7,701 bases of DNA, from contig DETM01000057.1 of NCBI GenBank assembly GCA_002361655.1, positions 1 to 7,701 of the forward strand, written 5' to 3'. Numbering within the stretch: the first letter of the stretch is position 1; the number at the start of each line of letters is the position of its first letter. This document shows positions 6,782 to 7,701 of this stretch, in pieces. The position numbers and the translations under genes were made by a program. The notes under the pieces were generated by a model. The model searched no databases. It saw only the letters and a list, made by a program, of their open reading frames with translations, and was not told the origin of the DNA. Source of the stretch: Prevotella sp. UBA3288. GTDB taxonomy: Bacteria > Bacteroidota > Bacteroidia > Bacteroidales > Bacteroidaceae.

Positions 6782-7345
6782 TTATTCAAACATTTTTGCC
6801 CACTCGAGGAATGTCTGTACACCTTCACGACCGAATTTCTCGAGACTGCGGGCCGTATCGACCACTGACAGTTGACGGTCAGGATGCGACTTCGAATAGA
6901 ACTTGTCGGCATAGCACACCACCTGCTCTTCGAGCACTTCCGGCACGAAGAAGCCCTGTGACAGCAATTCCGGCGGCAGCACGTCGCCACCCTGCCATCC
7001 CTCCGGCGCCGGGGGCATCACGGTCAGTCCCGTGCCGGTATGGCGCTCGCAGACGCGGGCATGGCGCTCATAGCCCTCCTGACGCAGCAGACGTCCGCCA
7101 ATCAGTCCGTGGCGGATGTAAGGTTCGTCGCCCTGACAGTAGATGCCGGGGGCATGACACCAGCGGATGCCGATGTCGTGGAGCATGGCTGACTCTTCGA
7201 GAAACTGCCGGTCGAGCCGCAGTTCGGGATGACGGCTACAAATCAGCAGACAGCGGTCAGCCACCTGGCGCGAGTGTTTGAGCAACAGGCGGCGCAGGTC
7301 GTCGTCGTCAGGATAGTACTTGGTTATCAATGCTTGATAATTCAT
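6782..7345 (-). CDS. HD-domain (HDIG-type) putative phosphohydrolase
   Basis: This 187-residue protein has no signal peptide or membrane segment and should be cytoplasmic. It carries a full HD-superfamily metal-binding pattern: H24 (K-H-S-R-Q-V-A), H56-D57 (M-L-H-D-I-G-I), H79 (I-R-H-G-L-I-G-G), H102 (E-R-H-T-G-T-G) and D147 (C-Y-A-D-K-F-Y). The extra His residues between the HD pair and the last Asp suggest a two-metal site. HD proteins hydrolyse phosphate esters such as nucleotides, but the substrate cannot be predicted. It lies 92 bases downstream of ilvC on the same strand, with a hairpin between and no promoter box of its own that I can see, so it may depend on ilvC transcription. The ATG at 7345 has no Shine-Dalgarno sequence and is preceded by an A-rich TATGAACG. 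An 89-bp AT-rich gap without a clear terminator separates it from lptD. Confidence 0.85.
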   Translation of the reverse strand: MNYQALITKYYPDDDDLRRLLLKHSRQVADRCLLICSRHPELRLDRQFLEESAMLHDIGIRWCHAPGIYCQGDEPYIRHGLIGGRLLRQEGYERHARVCERHTGTGLTVMPPAPEGWQGGDVLPPELLSQGFFVPEVLEEQVVCYADKFYSKSHPDRQLSVVDTARSLEKFGREGVQTFLEWAKMFE

Positions 7346-7372
7346 CGTTCATAGCACTTCTGGGTTAACACA

Positions 7373-7414
7373 GGAGAGCCATCACCGCTTTCGTTCAGCA
7401 GATGACGGCTCTCT
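7373..7414 (-). terminator. Hairpin between ilvC and the HD gene (possible terminator or processing site)
   Basis: The arms GGAGAGCCATCA (7373-7384) and TGACGGCTCTCT (7403-7414) pair over 12 positions, with one A-C mismatch and one G-U pair, around an 18-base loop. The hairpin begins 23 bases past the ilvC stop in the direction of transcription. No T-run follows on either strand, so it is not a classical intrinsic terminator. It may stabilise the ilvC 3' end or reduce read-through into the HD gene. Confidence 0.4.
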
Positions 7415-7437
7415 ATGGTTACAACAGACGGCCGGAA

Positions 7438-7701
7438 TCAGTCTTCCTGATTCTCCGGGCGCAGTTTACGCACGGTCTCGCCGGCACGCCACATCTCCTG
7501 GTTGCGCATGGCCTCGAGTTCCTTCTCCAGACCCTGACGGTAGTCGGGCTTCGAGTTGGCATCGATGGTAATCTGAGCCTCGTTGCCCGTCTTCACAGAA
7601 TAGTAGAGCCACTCCATGACGGGCTTGATGGCATCGTGGAAACGGGGAGCCCAGTCCAGGGCGCCGCGCTGTGCGGTGGTCGAACAGTTGGCATACATCC
7701 A
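7438..7701 (-). CDS. ilvC: Ketol-acid reductoisomerase, C-terminal part (partial at window edge)
   Basis: IlvC converts acetolactate or acetohydroxybutyrate, with NADPH and Mg2+, to the dihydroxy acid in valine, leucine and isoleucine synthesis. Only the last 87 residues are present, reading in from the window edge to a TGA at 7438-7440. The segment begins W-M-Y-A-N-C-S-T-T-A-Q-R-G-A-L-D-W, a highly conserved part of the C-terminal all-helical domain in the Bacteroidetes form of the enzyme that includes the substrate-contacting serine region. It ends in the family-typical E-M-W-x-x-x-x-x-V-R-K-L-R-P-E-N. Nothing is broken in the visible part. The rest, and any ilvD/ilvB/ilvN neighbours, would lie to the right of the window. 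Transcription runs towards the HD gene and lptD. Confidence 0.92.
   Translation of the reverse strand, partial: WMYANCSTTAQRGALDWAPRFHDAIKPVMEWLYYSVKTGNEAQITIDANSKPDYRQGLEKELEAMRNQEMWRAGETVRKLRPENQED

Noticed and set aside
6766..7281. Open frame of 171 codons opposite the HD gene
   Set aside because: The product is Arg/Ala/Pro-rich and low in information. The HD gene on the other strand has a full set of metal ligands.
7308..7352. 14-codon frame starting 7 bases before the HD gene start and overlapping it
   Set aside because: It is very short, has no ribosome binding site and resembles nothing known. A leader-peptide role cannot be excluded but nothing supports it.
1..7701. CRISPR array, tRNA/rRNA genes, insertion sequence, integrase or attachment site
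   Set aside because: No spaced direct repeats, no cloverleaf-like sequence and no transposase or integrase motifs were seen. The only tandem repeat is the single 14-bp duplication at 1567-1594.

Overview
The window looks like a chromosomal segment of a Bacteroidales bacterium, most likely Prevotella-like. This is inferred from several signs. Start codons lack Shine-Dalgarno sequences. Promoter boxes have the Bacteroidetes TAnnTTTG form. One gene encodes a Bacteroidetes-type LptD with a long Asp/Ser-rich N-terminus. The IlvC C-terminus is also of the Bacteroidetes type. Coding DNA is fairly GC-rich and the intergenic DNA is AT-rich.

Layout from left to right. (1) Bases 1-122 hold the last 39 codons of a + strand gene resembling Abi (abortive-infection, Abi_2-like) proteins, followed by an intrinsic terminator at 151-194. 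(2) Bases 195-335 are AT-rich and carry two back-to-back Bacteroidetes-type promoters, one pointing left (202-233) and one pointing right towards pepT (261-292). (3) A two-gene + strand unit follows: pepT (336-1571) and a CPA2-family cation:proton antiporter with two C-terminal RCK_C/TrkA-C domains (1593-3842). A nearly perfect 14-bp tandem duplication spans the junction of these two genes. (4) A - strand set reads right to left: the 3' end of ilvC (7438-7701), an HD-domain protein of 187 aa (6782-7345) and lptD (3858-6692). LptD and the antiporter converge with only 15 bp between their stop codons.

The genes are mostly housekeeping: tripeptide hydrolysis (PepT), monovalent cation/pH homeostasis (antiporter), lipopolysaccharide export to the outer-membrane surface (LptD) and branched-chain amino-acid synthesis (IlvC). 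The HD protein is probably a metal-dependent phosphohydrolase of unknown substrate. The Abi-like fragment is the only accessory (phage-defence type) element.

I do not see a clearly new multi-gene system here. The points most worth a second look are the leftward promoter that faces the 3' end of the Abi-like gene and has no gene to serve, the tandem duplication between pepT and the antiporter gene, the GTG start of lptD lying almost on its own promoter, and the charged insert and cysteine pattern of LptD.
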